Assembly: GCA_947687605.1 (NCBI GenBank)
Contig: CANTUT010000010.1
Span: 1,065,501 to 1,129,500 of the forward strand
Reading direction: 5' to 3'
Length of the DNA: 64,000 nt
DNA from: Reutealis trisperma
Taxonomy: Eukaryota; Streptophyta; Magnoliopsida; Malpighiales; Euphorbiaceae
The notes under the pieces were generated by a model. It was given only the letters and a program-made list of their open reading frames with translations. It made no database searches and was not told where the DNA came from. The position numbers and the translations under genes were made by a program. This document shows, in pieces, positions 1-9,096 of the stretch. Every line of letters starts with the position of its first letter. The stretch's first letter is position 1.

Positions 1-1
1 G

Positions 2-289
2 AGATGGTTACTCTCTGATATGGGTATCAACCATCACTCTGCCACTATACTTTATTGTGACAATCGAAGTGCAATTCAGATCTCTCATAATGACGTATTT
101 CATGAGCGAATAAAGCACATTAAGATTGATTGTCATTTTATCCGTCATCATGTTCTTCAAGGCACCCTTATCCTGCAATCAGTCCCATCAGCTCATCAAA
201 CGGCAGATATCTTTACAAAAACACATCTTCCAACTCGGTTTCAGGATTTTCTAAACAAACTCAAGCTGGCATCCACTGTACCACCTTGA
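2..289 (+). pseudogene. Ty1/copia retrotransposon, C-terminal RNase H end (partial)
   Basis: This is the last ~95 codons of a copia polyprotein; the frame is already open at base 2 and runs to the stop at 287-289. It shows the copia RNase H signature: CDNRSAI, then a diverged H-x-RIKHIKIDCHFIRHHV block, then the terminal ADIFTK and F..FLNKLKL. The polyprotein would carry protease, integrase and reverse transcriptase upstream, outside the window, so whether the element is intact cannot be judged. It is followed at once by a polypurine tract and the 3' LTR, which fixes the orientation as plus. Confidence 0.9.
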
Positions 290-290
290 G

Positions 291-316
291 TTTGAGAGGG
301 GGGGGGGGGGGGGGGG
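291..316 (+). other. Polypurine tract of the copia element, with a 19-base G run
   Basis: A purine-rich stretch ending in 19 consecutive G (298-316) lies directly before the TGTT start of the LTR. In copia elements this site primes plus-strand DNA synthesis. The G run is unusually long and stands out in very AT-rich surroundings; it may be slippage expansion or a sequencing artefact. Confidence 0.75.
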
Positions 317-550
317 TGTTAATGTAAATCTTTAAAAATCAATGTAAGTATAAGTTGTCTGTAGGCTGTTTATATAATGTCAAACTTTTAACTCTAACTC
401 ACATGTGTAACCTACAAATCATGCCATAAATTATGCCATTAAGCATATATAAATAGCTATAAATACCTCCGTAAATAAACAGACAACAGATCAATAAACA
501 TTGTGTTATAATTCTTCCTGAAATATTCTCTCAATTAACAAATATTAACA
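317..550 (+). repeat. 3' LTR of the copia element
   Basis: The sequence starts TGTTAAT and ends ATTAACA, a perfect 7-base inverted terminal pair, directly after the polypurine tract. Length is about 234 bp. A TATA-like sequence (CATATATAAATAGC, ~444-457) would be the LTR promoter. The matching 5' LTR lies outside the window, so insertion age and target duplication cannot be read. Confidence 0.85.
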
Positions 551-608
551 CATTTTTTCTCATGCTAGCATAGCTTCTTCTTCTTCTTCTTTTTTTTTTT
601 CATCCATC

Positions 609-747
<139 letters not shown>

Positions 748-1301
748 TAAGTTATTTGTTAAAAGGAATACAAAAATGACTTTCTGTTTTTAAAATTAGA
801 AAATTTTTAAGAGTTAGCATACTCATAAAAAACCTATGAGAGAATTGCATAAACACACAATATTCATTAGTTTTTTTTTCATTAATGGAGGCAGTAGTTT
901 TCACAATTAATTTGTCATTTCTTTAGATTTCTTTTTTCATATTCAACTACAGATAGAAAATATGAAATTTTTAGGAGTGCAAATATTTTTATGTTTTTAT
1001 AAATTGAAACAAATTAATATTTTTATAATGGATTTATTCCAAACACTTAAAAATAAATTTCAATTGATTTTTAGTATTATAATCAAACAATTGGAAAATA
1101 AATTACATTTACAAAAAAATATATATTTTTTTAAATGATTTTTGAACAAGTTAGTTTTGCAAGACAAATGAAACCTAAATATTTGCCTCTATTGAAAAAA
1201 AATATGCAATAATAGCAAGTCTGAAATCTAAGCAACTTGCTATTATTCAAATTTCTCTATGTATTATTTGTACCCACAAAGCTGCCATGCCGATTATTTT
1301 A

Positions 1302-2177
1302 GAAACCAACTATGGCTTTTTTTTTTTTTTGCCCAATAACTATCCATTCATTAAAAGGGCATCAAGTTCAAAACATTACACAAATCAAATACACATAATA
1401 TCTAGTCCAACATCAAAGAAATGGACTTGAAGTCCAAACAAATAATATCCACTATTAGGATTTCTACAATGTATTTGAAGCCCAAAAATTTGGCCCAAAG
1501 ACTAAAAGAAGATTGACCACTTTGACTAGTCCTTTTCCTTCTAGAAACTTCAATTACCTCTGAAAAAAATCTTGACATCATTGGAAATCGCACCCAAGGC
1601 AAGGATTGAAGGCAAATGAAGCCTAAGGCTTGAGCAACCAAACAAATAGTGCATTGAATAGGCTTGAGGAGATCCTTTTACTAAACAACCATAAAAAATT
1701 CGAGCCAAAAGAGGTTTAGATCCATTGATTTCAATAGGATTTGAACACACAGACTCCTCAAAGTTACTGGACAACCCTCACTATAAGAGTACCAAAATGC
1801 CCTATGGCTAACTACAAGGCCATCTATTCCACCCACCCCATAAACATCCAAACATATGACTTTAAGGTATTGAGAAAAAGATGTAGGCCAAGGATGTAGA
1901 TCCTGAAGAAAAACAACTACAGATAATAGAAAACCCATCAAAACAAGACAATAAAAACCTATATATATGGTAGAATAGAAGGATTTGAAGACTTTATATA
2001 GAGATTTATTATCACAAAGAAGAAGAAAGAAAAGGAACATAAAACAAAGAGAAGAGGGTAGCTAAAGCCGCCAGCATCTATTTGAAAACCCTAGTTTTAA
2101 AGAAAGCTTTCATGGAGGAAAGAAGGGAAAGAGAGAAGTGGCGATTTTTAGAAAGGGATCGAGAAACCCACTATCGC
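1302..2177 (-). mobile_element. Retroposed element (~846 bp) with poly(A) tail and 15-bp target duplication
   Basis: The body is 1317-2162 read on the minus strand. Its 3' end is a poly(A) tract (T run at 1317-1331). It is flanked by GAAACCAACTATGGC (1302-1316) and GAAACCCACTATCGC (2163-2177), matching at 13 of 15 bases, the expected mark of target-primed retroposition. The 5' part has a pyrimidine-rich leader and an AACTAGGGTTTTC stretch; the 3' part ends CTTTTAATGAATGG...TTGGGC before the tail, resembling the 3' ends of the LINE remnants at 5.5 and 54.5 kb. The short minus-strand reading frames inside match no reverse transcriptase that I recognise. It is best read as a non-autonomous LINE derivative; a retrocopy of a non-coding transcript is the alternative. 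Confidence 0.6.
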
Positions 2178-2613
2178 TTTTCTTAATTTGTAATGCTTTT
2201 GAATTTTAACATTGATGTACATTGACAAAGAGGGTAATTAAAGAGTGAACTACATTTCAGTTTAAAGAATAAAAGTATATATAACAATTTAATATGATAT
2301 ATGAAAGCTAATTCGTGAATTCGTGGTGCTAAATTTATAAGAAAAAAAATATGTAATACCATTGATAAAATCAAAAGAATTGATTATAATTACATTGAAG
2401 TAAATGTTTGGATTTTTCATCATTAATTTCGACTTATTAAGGGTTGGTAAATAATATAACAATTTATAATACATGTCAATATATTAGAATAACCAGTTTT
2501 ATTTTATGTATTAATTACATGTGATAATATAGAATGAATCCATCACATTCACATGAATTTTCTTACTTATACAAGGTAAATAATGTTCTACCCTCATATA
2601 AGATCGAGTCGAA
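2178..2613. other. Intergenic DNA, 3' side of the PDX1-like gene
   Basis: AT-rich, no gene or repeat recognised. It should contain the 3' UTR and polyadenylation region of the minus-strand PDX1-like gene. Confidence 0.6.
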
Positions 2614-3510
2614 TCAGGTCAAATCTTCATCTTCCTCCATAGTGTTACCATCAAACCAGTTACTACATTCTACTAACACTCTTGGATTATCGTAATGTTT
2701 AACAGCTTCAACAATTGCTCGAACTCGCTTAGATGGATTAATCGAATTAGTACTAAAAAAAAATTCTGATGATTCAAAAATTTCCCATTTTACACAAACC
2801 CCATCACAACCCAAATGCATCATAAGAGCAGCATCAGCAGGAGTTTTAATTCCACCTGAAGCAATTAATACAACTGGAAGCTTACCCATTTCCTTAATTT
2901 CTGCTAACAAATCATAAGATGTTTCCATTTCCTTAACGAATGTATTAAAAATATCTTCTTCATCAGTTTCTGCTAATTCCTTTGCTTTTTTTACTATTGA
3001 CATCACATTTTCAACAGTGACATCTAATCCTGACCCTTGAATCCAAATAATGGCTGCACCTTCATGAATTCTTGCTAGTGCTTGTTCGAAATTAGTACAA
3101 CCACAGGCAAATGGCAGTCGAAAAATATTCTTTTTTATGTAATATATAGTGTTAGCTGGACTGCTAACAAGTTCACTTTCGTCGATAAAATCTACACCAA
3201 GTTGTTCAAGAATGGAGGCTTCAACGAAATGACCAAGGCGAATTCTGACCATGACTGGGATTGAGACTGTTCGCTTGATTTGGGCGACGACAGATAATTG
3301 AGGCATGTGTTCTGCATTGTGAATTACAATACAGCAAGCTCCAGCTTCTTCTGCAATTTTGGCTTGTTCTACGTTTGTTACTTCAACAATTACTCCTCCT
3401 TTTCCTTGAAGCATTATTTTTGCTAATTCCACTTTCATAGAATAGAGGTTGTCTTCATTGTGGGAGCCATTATCAACTATTGGGATGTCAATGGCATTAG
3501 TATCAGCCAT
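2614..3510 (-). CDS. PDX1.2: PDX1-like pseudoenzyme (PDX1.2-type), 298 aa, single exon
   Basis: PDX1 proteins form the synthase half of the cytosolic PDX1/PDX2 complex that makes pyridoxal 5'-phosphate from ribose 5-phosphate, glyceraldehyde 3-phosphate and ammonia. The barrel fold is recognisable: GGVIVEVTNVEQAKIAEEAG (39-58), GHFVEASILEQLGVDFIDES (93-112), FACGC (134-138), LPVVLIASGG (211-220), TPADAALMMHLGCDGV (223-238). The catalytic residues are changed: the aspartate of the first strand is Glu43, the Schiff-base lysine after IPVM is Arg89, and the second lysine is Gln158 (IQG). The same positions are lost in Arabidopsis PDX1.2, a heat-induced non-catalytic partner of active PDX1. This protein has diverged further: the ADIRAQGG loop region is about 11 residues short, the GTG and GSGIF phosphate-binding motifs are replaced (KWEIF at 241-245), there is an insertion near 247-258, and the acidic C-terminus is short. 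The start at 3510 is the first ATG of the frame and gives an MAD start. A diverged but open frame argues for a retained regulatory protein; a young pseudogene cannot be excluded. Confidence 0.9.
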   Translation of the reverse strand: MADTNAIDIPIVDNGSHNEDNLYSMKVELAKIMLQGKGGVIVEVTNVEQAKIAEEAGACCIVIHNAEHMPQLSVVAQIKRTVSIPVMVRIRLGHFVEASILEQLGVDFIDESELVSSPANTIYYIKKNIFRLPFACGCTNFEQALARIHEGAAIIWIQGSGLDVTVENVMSIVKKAKELAETDEEDIFNTFVKEMETSYDLLAEIKEMGKLPVVLIASGGIKTPADAALMMHLGCDGVCVKWEIFESSEFFFSTNSINPSKRVRAIVEAVKHYDNPRVLVECSNWFDGNTMEEDEDLT

Positions 3511-4016
3511 TGATTGCCTAATTTTTTTTTAAATGAATAATTATGTGCTTTTTGGGCCATTAATAATTAATGGTGATGTCTATATATGTAATTAAGATCT
3601 TAAGAATATGTGAAGAGGAGGGAAACGTGAATAGGTGGTGTTGCTTTATGTTAATTATGGAATTAAAAGCTTCAATGGAGGTTAAAGAAGGATTCAATCT
3701 ATGATACAAATTGTTAATTATATATGAATATAGAAAGAGAGAAAGTGTGTGTGTTTTATATGTTTAATTTAGTAGAGTAGGAGAGGGAATAGATAGGTAT
3801 CACTTTGTGTGAATTTAAAAATTTTATATATGATTAAATAAATTTAAAGGTAAATTAGGAAGACAAGGAAAGTTCTAAATCTCTTTTACTCCTCGTCACG
3901 AAAAGATATATATTGGTATAAATGAGTGAAGCTAATTGCAAGTAATTTGAATTCATCTTGCAAAATATGAATATATATTTATTTCAGTGGAGAATAGTAA
4001 TAAAAAATTGGTATAT
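3511..4016 (-). promoter_or_regulatory. Putative promoter region of the PDX1-like gene
   Basis: This 5' flank of the minus-strand gene contains a TATA-like CATATATAGAC (minus) near 3580-3590, 70-80 bp before the ATG. A two-unit heat-shock-type element GAAagTTC lies at 3868-3875. PDX1.2 of Arabidopsis is heat induced, so the element is of interest, but such a short match can occur by chance. The stretch ends at a long inverted-repeat element. Confidence 0.35.
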
Positions 4017-4631
4017 TACTATTTAATTCATAAAATTTGATCTAACTAATTAACTCGTCCTTATTTTTTGATACTTTTTGAGAAACTAACTAATTAGTTA
4101 GTTTCTCAAAAATTACTCGGTTTTGGTTACTTTAGATTATTTAGTCATTTTATTCAATTTTTATATTTTTTTATTAAATTTACTAAAATGACTAAAATAC
4201 CCTTATATATATAATAAATAAAAATATAATTTTATTATTTAAAAATAAAAAATAAAATTCAAATTAATAAATGTAAATAATATTTATATAATTATATAAT
4301 AATTATATTTAATATCATTAAATTATAAAATTATTTATTATTATATAGTATATAATAAAAATATTTATATTAATAAAATTAAATAATTAATATATAATTA
4401 TTTTATAATTTTTATTAATTTGAATTTTTATTTTTCAAATAATAAAATTAAAATTATATATAAGTATTTTAGTCATTTTTCATACATTTTACAGAAAAAA
4501 TACAAAACTAAATTGAAAAACTAAATAATCTGATAAAACCAAAACTAACTAACTGAGAGACTAATTAATTAGTTTTTCAAAAAGTAAAAACAAGTTAGTT
4601 AATTAGATCAAATTGTAGAGATTAAATAGTA
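4017..4631. mobile_element. Long-inverted-repeat MITE (~615 bp) with a 38-bp palindrome in its arm
   Basis: The two ends are inverted copies: left TACTATTTAATTCATAAAAT, with the reverse complement of the right end reading TACTATTTAATCTCTACAAT, then TTTGATCTAA in both. The similarity runs inward for about 150 bp per arm (GGTTTTGGTT, AGATTATTTAGT, TGACTAAAATAC shared), around a very AT-rich middle. The left arm contains a perfect 38-bp palindrome at 4075-4112. There is no coding capacity. No convincing target duplication was found, so the superfamily is open. It sits in the upstream flank of the PDX1-like gene. Confidence 0.75.
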
Positions 4632-5520
4632 GCTCTAAAAAAATAGATAAGAATTACTTGTTGTGAATTTAAAATTATTTGAATTAAATAATTTAAAAAA
4701 TTAGAAGATAGACATTTTTCTCTCATATATATTATATATAATAAAAATTAAACAAACTAATCATGATCTACTACATCAAAAATGTATTTTCCATTTTAAT
4801 TCAACTAATTTCTTTTTTTTTTTTTATTTTTTTAAATTCAGTGGATTAAGGGTATCGGCCAAAATTTTATAATCGCGGTTGGTAATTATGACAGTGGCTA
4901 GTGGAAAAATAAAAGTTGCATTTTTTTGGCGCGTAAATGATGAATGCTCAACCCTTCTTACTCCATGCGCCATTAGTCTTCTAACATTAAATCCATTACT
5001 TGTCTTAAAAAAGAAAATTATAATCATTTCTTCAAAACCCACTAATGATTTGTTTGTTAAAATAACTCACAAGACGACAAAGCCAACAAAATAAAGTAAA
5101 ATAGCTAAGTGGGTATTTATAAGAAAGCAAATGAATTGAAAAAAATAAAAAAAAATAAAAAAAGCCTTCGGAACTTCAAAGTAACCCAAAAAAATGGACA
5201 TTTTGAAAATAGCAAGAAAAAATGGTTAGCGGGAATAAAGACTTTTGGATCTATTGGTCCATTCTTTAAACATAGATTTTTAGCTTAAAAAAAATAGATT
5301 GGAGAGACAATAAAAAAAAAAAAAGAGAAAATTTTCATATATATATATATATATATTTATAAAGGATAATTGACCTTGACCTCCTATGCAATGAGTCCTA
5401 AGATTCTGAGGTTATGGTTGAAAGTGGGTTAAAGGAAGATGAGATAAATTGGAAAGGAGAGGAAGAGACAGGCATTTTTAGAGGTGACATGATTAGGTTC
5501 ACTTTTTTCTTTTTATTGTT
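4632..5520. other. AT-rich intergenic DNA without recognised gene
   Basis: A short, less AT-rich patch at ~4840-5060 (open on both strands for ~70 codons) shows no family I recognise. A small (TA)n lies at 5338-5356. Nothing else is supported. Confidence 0.5.
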
Positions 5521-5562
<42 letters not shown>

Positions 5563-6310
5563 AATCCAAAGATAATTCATTAATAAAAGCTTTCAAGAGC
5601 CAATACAACAGTGATAAGGCGCAAAAAAAAAAAAAAAAAAAAACTATTCCTTAGAACTTGACATATAACAAGCAGTTTGAGCAACACAATGAACTGCACC
5701 ATTCACAAATTTACGAATAAATATAAAATGTACTTGTCTAAAATATTTTAGCATTTATCTACAATCATCAATGATTAAGTGGAACACAAAATTATTATTC
5801 TGTTTGTGCATTTTCTGGACGACATTGTTAATAGACAAAAAACTAATAAATAGGAATTATATATTATATTGATGTGTTGTGTTACAAGAAATGTACAAAT
5901 ATTTATACACAAAGGAAAGGTATAAGAAAAGAAATGGGAGTGATCCTAGCTACACTCAACCCAAGGCCATGATAATGAAATTTTGATTCACTTAAATATT
6001 GACCTAAATATTACATTGATTACATTAACTGACATGAAAAGCATATGACTCAATAATGCATTTATCTATGTCTTGTTGCAGCAGCCAGCTGGGGGCTTCA
6101 CAAATGCCAATCGCTTCTGCTTCCCTAGGTGCAAAAGCACCACACATAGGCGCGGCTCTCGGTATAACCATAGCACCACCACGATCACACACCACACAAC
6201 CCATCCACCTTTGACCAATAAAAGTCGCAGCATCAGCATTGGGTGTAATGTAACTCAACCAGCAGCGGACTTCGTCCATATAACATCCCCTTCTTCCTCA
6301 TTCGAAGACT
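5521..6310 (-). pseudogene. LINE fragment: decayed RNase H (RVT_3-type) domain and 3' end
   Basis: Read on the minus strand, 6310-6025 encodes the N-terminal half of the plant LINE-type RNase H domain: a WTKSAAG lead-in, NADAATF, GCVVCDRGGA and APREAEAIGICEAPSWL, ending IIESYAFHV. The match resumes at ~5830-5640 with FHLIIDDC, FIFIRKFVNGAVH and VAQTACYMSSSKE. A TGA replaces the expected Trp after SAAG, a frameshift follows, and more stops lie in the second half, so it is dead. The 3' end reads CTTTTATTAATGAATTATC...TTTGG and runs into (TA)n at 5523-5560. About 155 bp at ~5873-6028 interrupts the domain. That insert begins TGTCAGTTAATG on the minus strand and ends near AACACAACA, like a short LTR, but no target duplication was found. 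Confidence 0.75.
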
Positions 6311-7246
6311 TATTGTAACAACTCTCCAATTAACATAATGTTTTAATTGGCGAATAATCTTGAAATTAAAATTTTAGTTTAAGTTTGTATTGATTTTATT
6401 TTCTCTTTAACCTACAAGAAATTAAATCAAAATTTATTCCATAAATTAATAAAATAAAATAAAATAATGCTTTAATTTTTTTTTATTCAATTTTATTAGG
6501 AGTATTGTTGGTAAATTTTTGTGTTTGTTGACATTAAATCTCTTTCTTAGAATGGACGAGTCCAAATTAAAATATATTTCCACACTTATCCTTCAAAAAA
6601 AAAAAAAGAGATAAAATAATAATTTTCCTTCAATCAAATCTTCGGTTCAATATCTAAAAATTAGTATATCAACCTTAATTAATAGCAATTTTTAAGCCGA
6701 AATTATGACCAATTTCCTTTTTTTTTTTTTTCCACTTTTAAAAATAGCCTTTGAGGAATATATTTTACCTTTGCTTGCCACTTCTGCCATTGCCTCTATT
6801 ATATTTGTTAACATCGCATCCATTTTCTTCATATGCATGGTTGGTATCAATTTTGCGTGCTATGGTACCTTCAAGGCCAAGAATAGCCTCGTTCATGGTC
6901 AAGTTTTGTAGCTGGCTCGGAAAAACCCATATTTAAACACAAAAACAATTAGGCTCAGCTTGGATAAAATAGAATTGAATTCAAACTCGAGTTAGGGCAG
7001 AGTGATACAATTTCGATACCTTTTTGAAAGAAAAAAAAAATTTTTTTTTGACCAGTTTTGGTCAAAAATTAATCCAAATCAATAAAAATTTTTAAAATTT
7101 TAAATCAACTAAAATATGGTCAAATTTGAAAGTGTATAGACAAAAGTATTTAAAATCATTATAAAGTCTCTTAGTTTCATAAATAAATTCTATTCAGACT
7201 AATTTATTTTGTAAAGCTTATATCAGTGCCCTAAAAAAAAAGCATA
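6311..7246. other. AT-rich intergenic DNA without recognised gene
   Basis: Homopolymer-rich DNA between two LINE fragments. Short open frames at ~6705-6930 are pyrimidine-rich and match nothing known to me. Confidence 0.5.
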
Positions 7247-8515
7247 ATAATGAAATTCAACTTAGCTCGATCCTCTTCAATCTGGAGGGGTATCCGAAGT
7301 TTGGAAAGTAAAAATCAACAAGGTACTATCTGGCCCCTAGGCAATGGTGATTCTTGCAATTTTTGGACCGATAGTTGGCTTGGTCTACAGAGGCCTGTTA
7401 TTGATTTTGCCATTGGTGAGGTTCCATACTTGGAGACGCGCAAAAAGGTGAGAGACTATGTTTTGCCAAGTGGTGTTTGGGCCTGGGCCACTCTGGATAA
7501 TTGGTTTGCAGAGGACATTAAAACTTATATGGTGGCTTTCCTTCCTCCATTGGACAATTCTGTGGATGATTTGGCTTATTGGCGGTATTCTTCTTCAGGT
7601 TTGTTCACGGTTCAGTCAACTTATGTGGGAATGAACAATGGTATATAGGGTGCTGCCGAGGCATCTTGGAGGGTGGTCAGGAAATGGCAAGGTCCAGAGC
7701 ACATTCGCTATTTTTTATGGCTTTGTTTTCATGGAAGAATTTTGTCTAATCATGAACGGAAAAGAAGGGGTCTTAGTGATGATGAGAGTTGTCAAGTTTG
7801 CAATGCTAGTTCTGAAACTTATGTGCATATTTTGTGGTATTTTCCCTTGCAAATCAGGGGTGGAATTTTTTACTCCCTTCTTCTGATGTTCTTCGTTTTT
7901 ATACTGTCAATGGGAAGGAGTGGTTGTTGTTGAATTTGATTAATATGGTGTTAGCTGGAGCCTGTTATTTGGTGTTACAATTTGGTATTTATGGAAATTC
8001 AGATGTGGTTCTATTCTGGATGAGAACTTTAAACTACCAAATAATGTGGCTCATTCCATCCTCTATAAGGAGAAGTGTTTTGTGCGGGCTATGCTCGCTA
8101 TGAGCTCTGATCTTGGTACTGCGTCCTCTTATTATTCCTAGCAGCTGATCAGTTGGTTTTTACCCCGAAGTGGATGGCTTTGGGCTAATTGTGATGGTGC
8201 TCGAAATAATGTGATAGGTACGGCTACTGCGGGTGGTTTATTGCGAGATGATAAGGGAGTTTGGAGGGGTGGATTTATGGCTAATCTGGGTTTTTGCAGT
8301 GTTGGTTTTGAGATTAACCCGTAGTGTTGGTGCCAGCAAAATTATTATTGAATCTGACAACAAGTTGGTTGTCGACATGCTGCTGGACAAAGCCTCCACG
8401 GTGCTTAGTGTTCGTGATATGGTGCTAGCTATTAAAGCCTTGATGTCGGGTTTAGATGTGCCTGTTTGCCATATTTATCGAGAGGGGAATAGGTGCGAGT
8501 GATAACAGTATTGCA
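7247..8515 (+). pseudogene. 5'-truncated LINE: zf-RVT region plus RNase H domain, frameshifted
   Basis: The coding remains run through three frames. First comes the post-RT region: IWRGIRSLESKNQQGTIW, GNGDSCNFWTDSWLG, and YWRYSSSGLFTVQSTY at ~7250-7640. Then comes the zinc-binding zf-RVT block with KWQGPEHIRYFLWL, CQVCNASSETYVHILW at ~7680-7840. Last comes RNase H: GWLWANCDGARNN, GGLLRDDKGVWRGGF, then GASKIIIESDNKLVVDML and VCHIYREGN at ~8170-8500. Several frameshifts and a stop (TAG after GMNNGI) disable it. The 5' truncation is typical of LINE insertion. It is a different, less decayed copy than the one at 5.5-6.3 kb and lies on the opposite strand. Confidence 0.85.
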
Positions 8516-9096
8516 TTTATAGAAATTATCAATTGGTGAGATTTGATTACGTGGAACAGCGAGCAATGACAGAAATGATGATCTTAGGTATAATTTTCGC
8601 TTGAATTTGATAATATCTTTATGAAAAATAGCAATTTCAAAAAATTTTAATGATTCTTCATGAAAATCTCAAGCACTCCCATCTTTGCTGCTTCTATTTT
8701 CAATTATATGATTTTGTATTAATCTTCTTGTGACTTCTTGACAATATTTCTTCTCTACTCTCCATTAATAAATCATAATCTTTTTAGATCCAACTTTATT
8801 ACTGGTTGACATATGACGCTTTTATTTATGAAAGCGATTATAGCTCTTTCCATTATGTATCTATTGCTTCTTGTTCATAAAGCTCATAAAGTTGATGAGA
8901 AAAGGTTCTATCAGTTGATGATGGGCGAGAAAAAAGATGAGAAGATTTGACATTGTCTCAAATCTCAATGGATTTGTGCTAATATGAAGTGGGCTAGCCT
9001 ACATACTAAACTTTGTGGTTTGGGCTTTTGTTTTTTCTTCTTTTGGTTTTAAAATCAATAATGTTATGTTAGAAATGAAAAACCAAGAAAATGAAT
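8516..9096. other. Intergenic DNA, LINE 3' flank
   Basis: Mixed-composition DNA. It may include LINE 3' untranslated sequence, but no poly(A) end or target duplication was found. No gene recognised. Confidence 0.4.

Noticed and set aside
5873..6028. Solo LTR inside the LINE RNase H fragment
   Set aside because: TGT..ACA-like ends fit, but no target duplication or copies can be shown; left as a remark in the LINE entry.
6073..6318. 81-codon plus-strand frame with His/Thr-rich product
   Set aside because: It is the antisense of the LINE RNase H fragment, which explains the sequence better.
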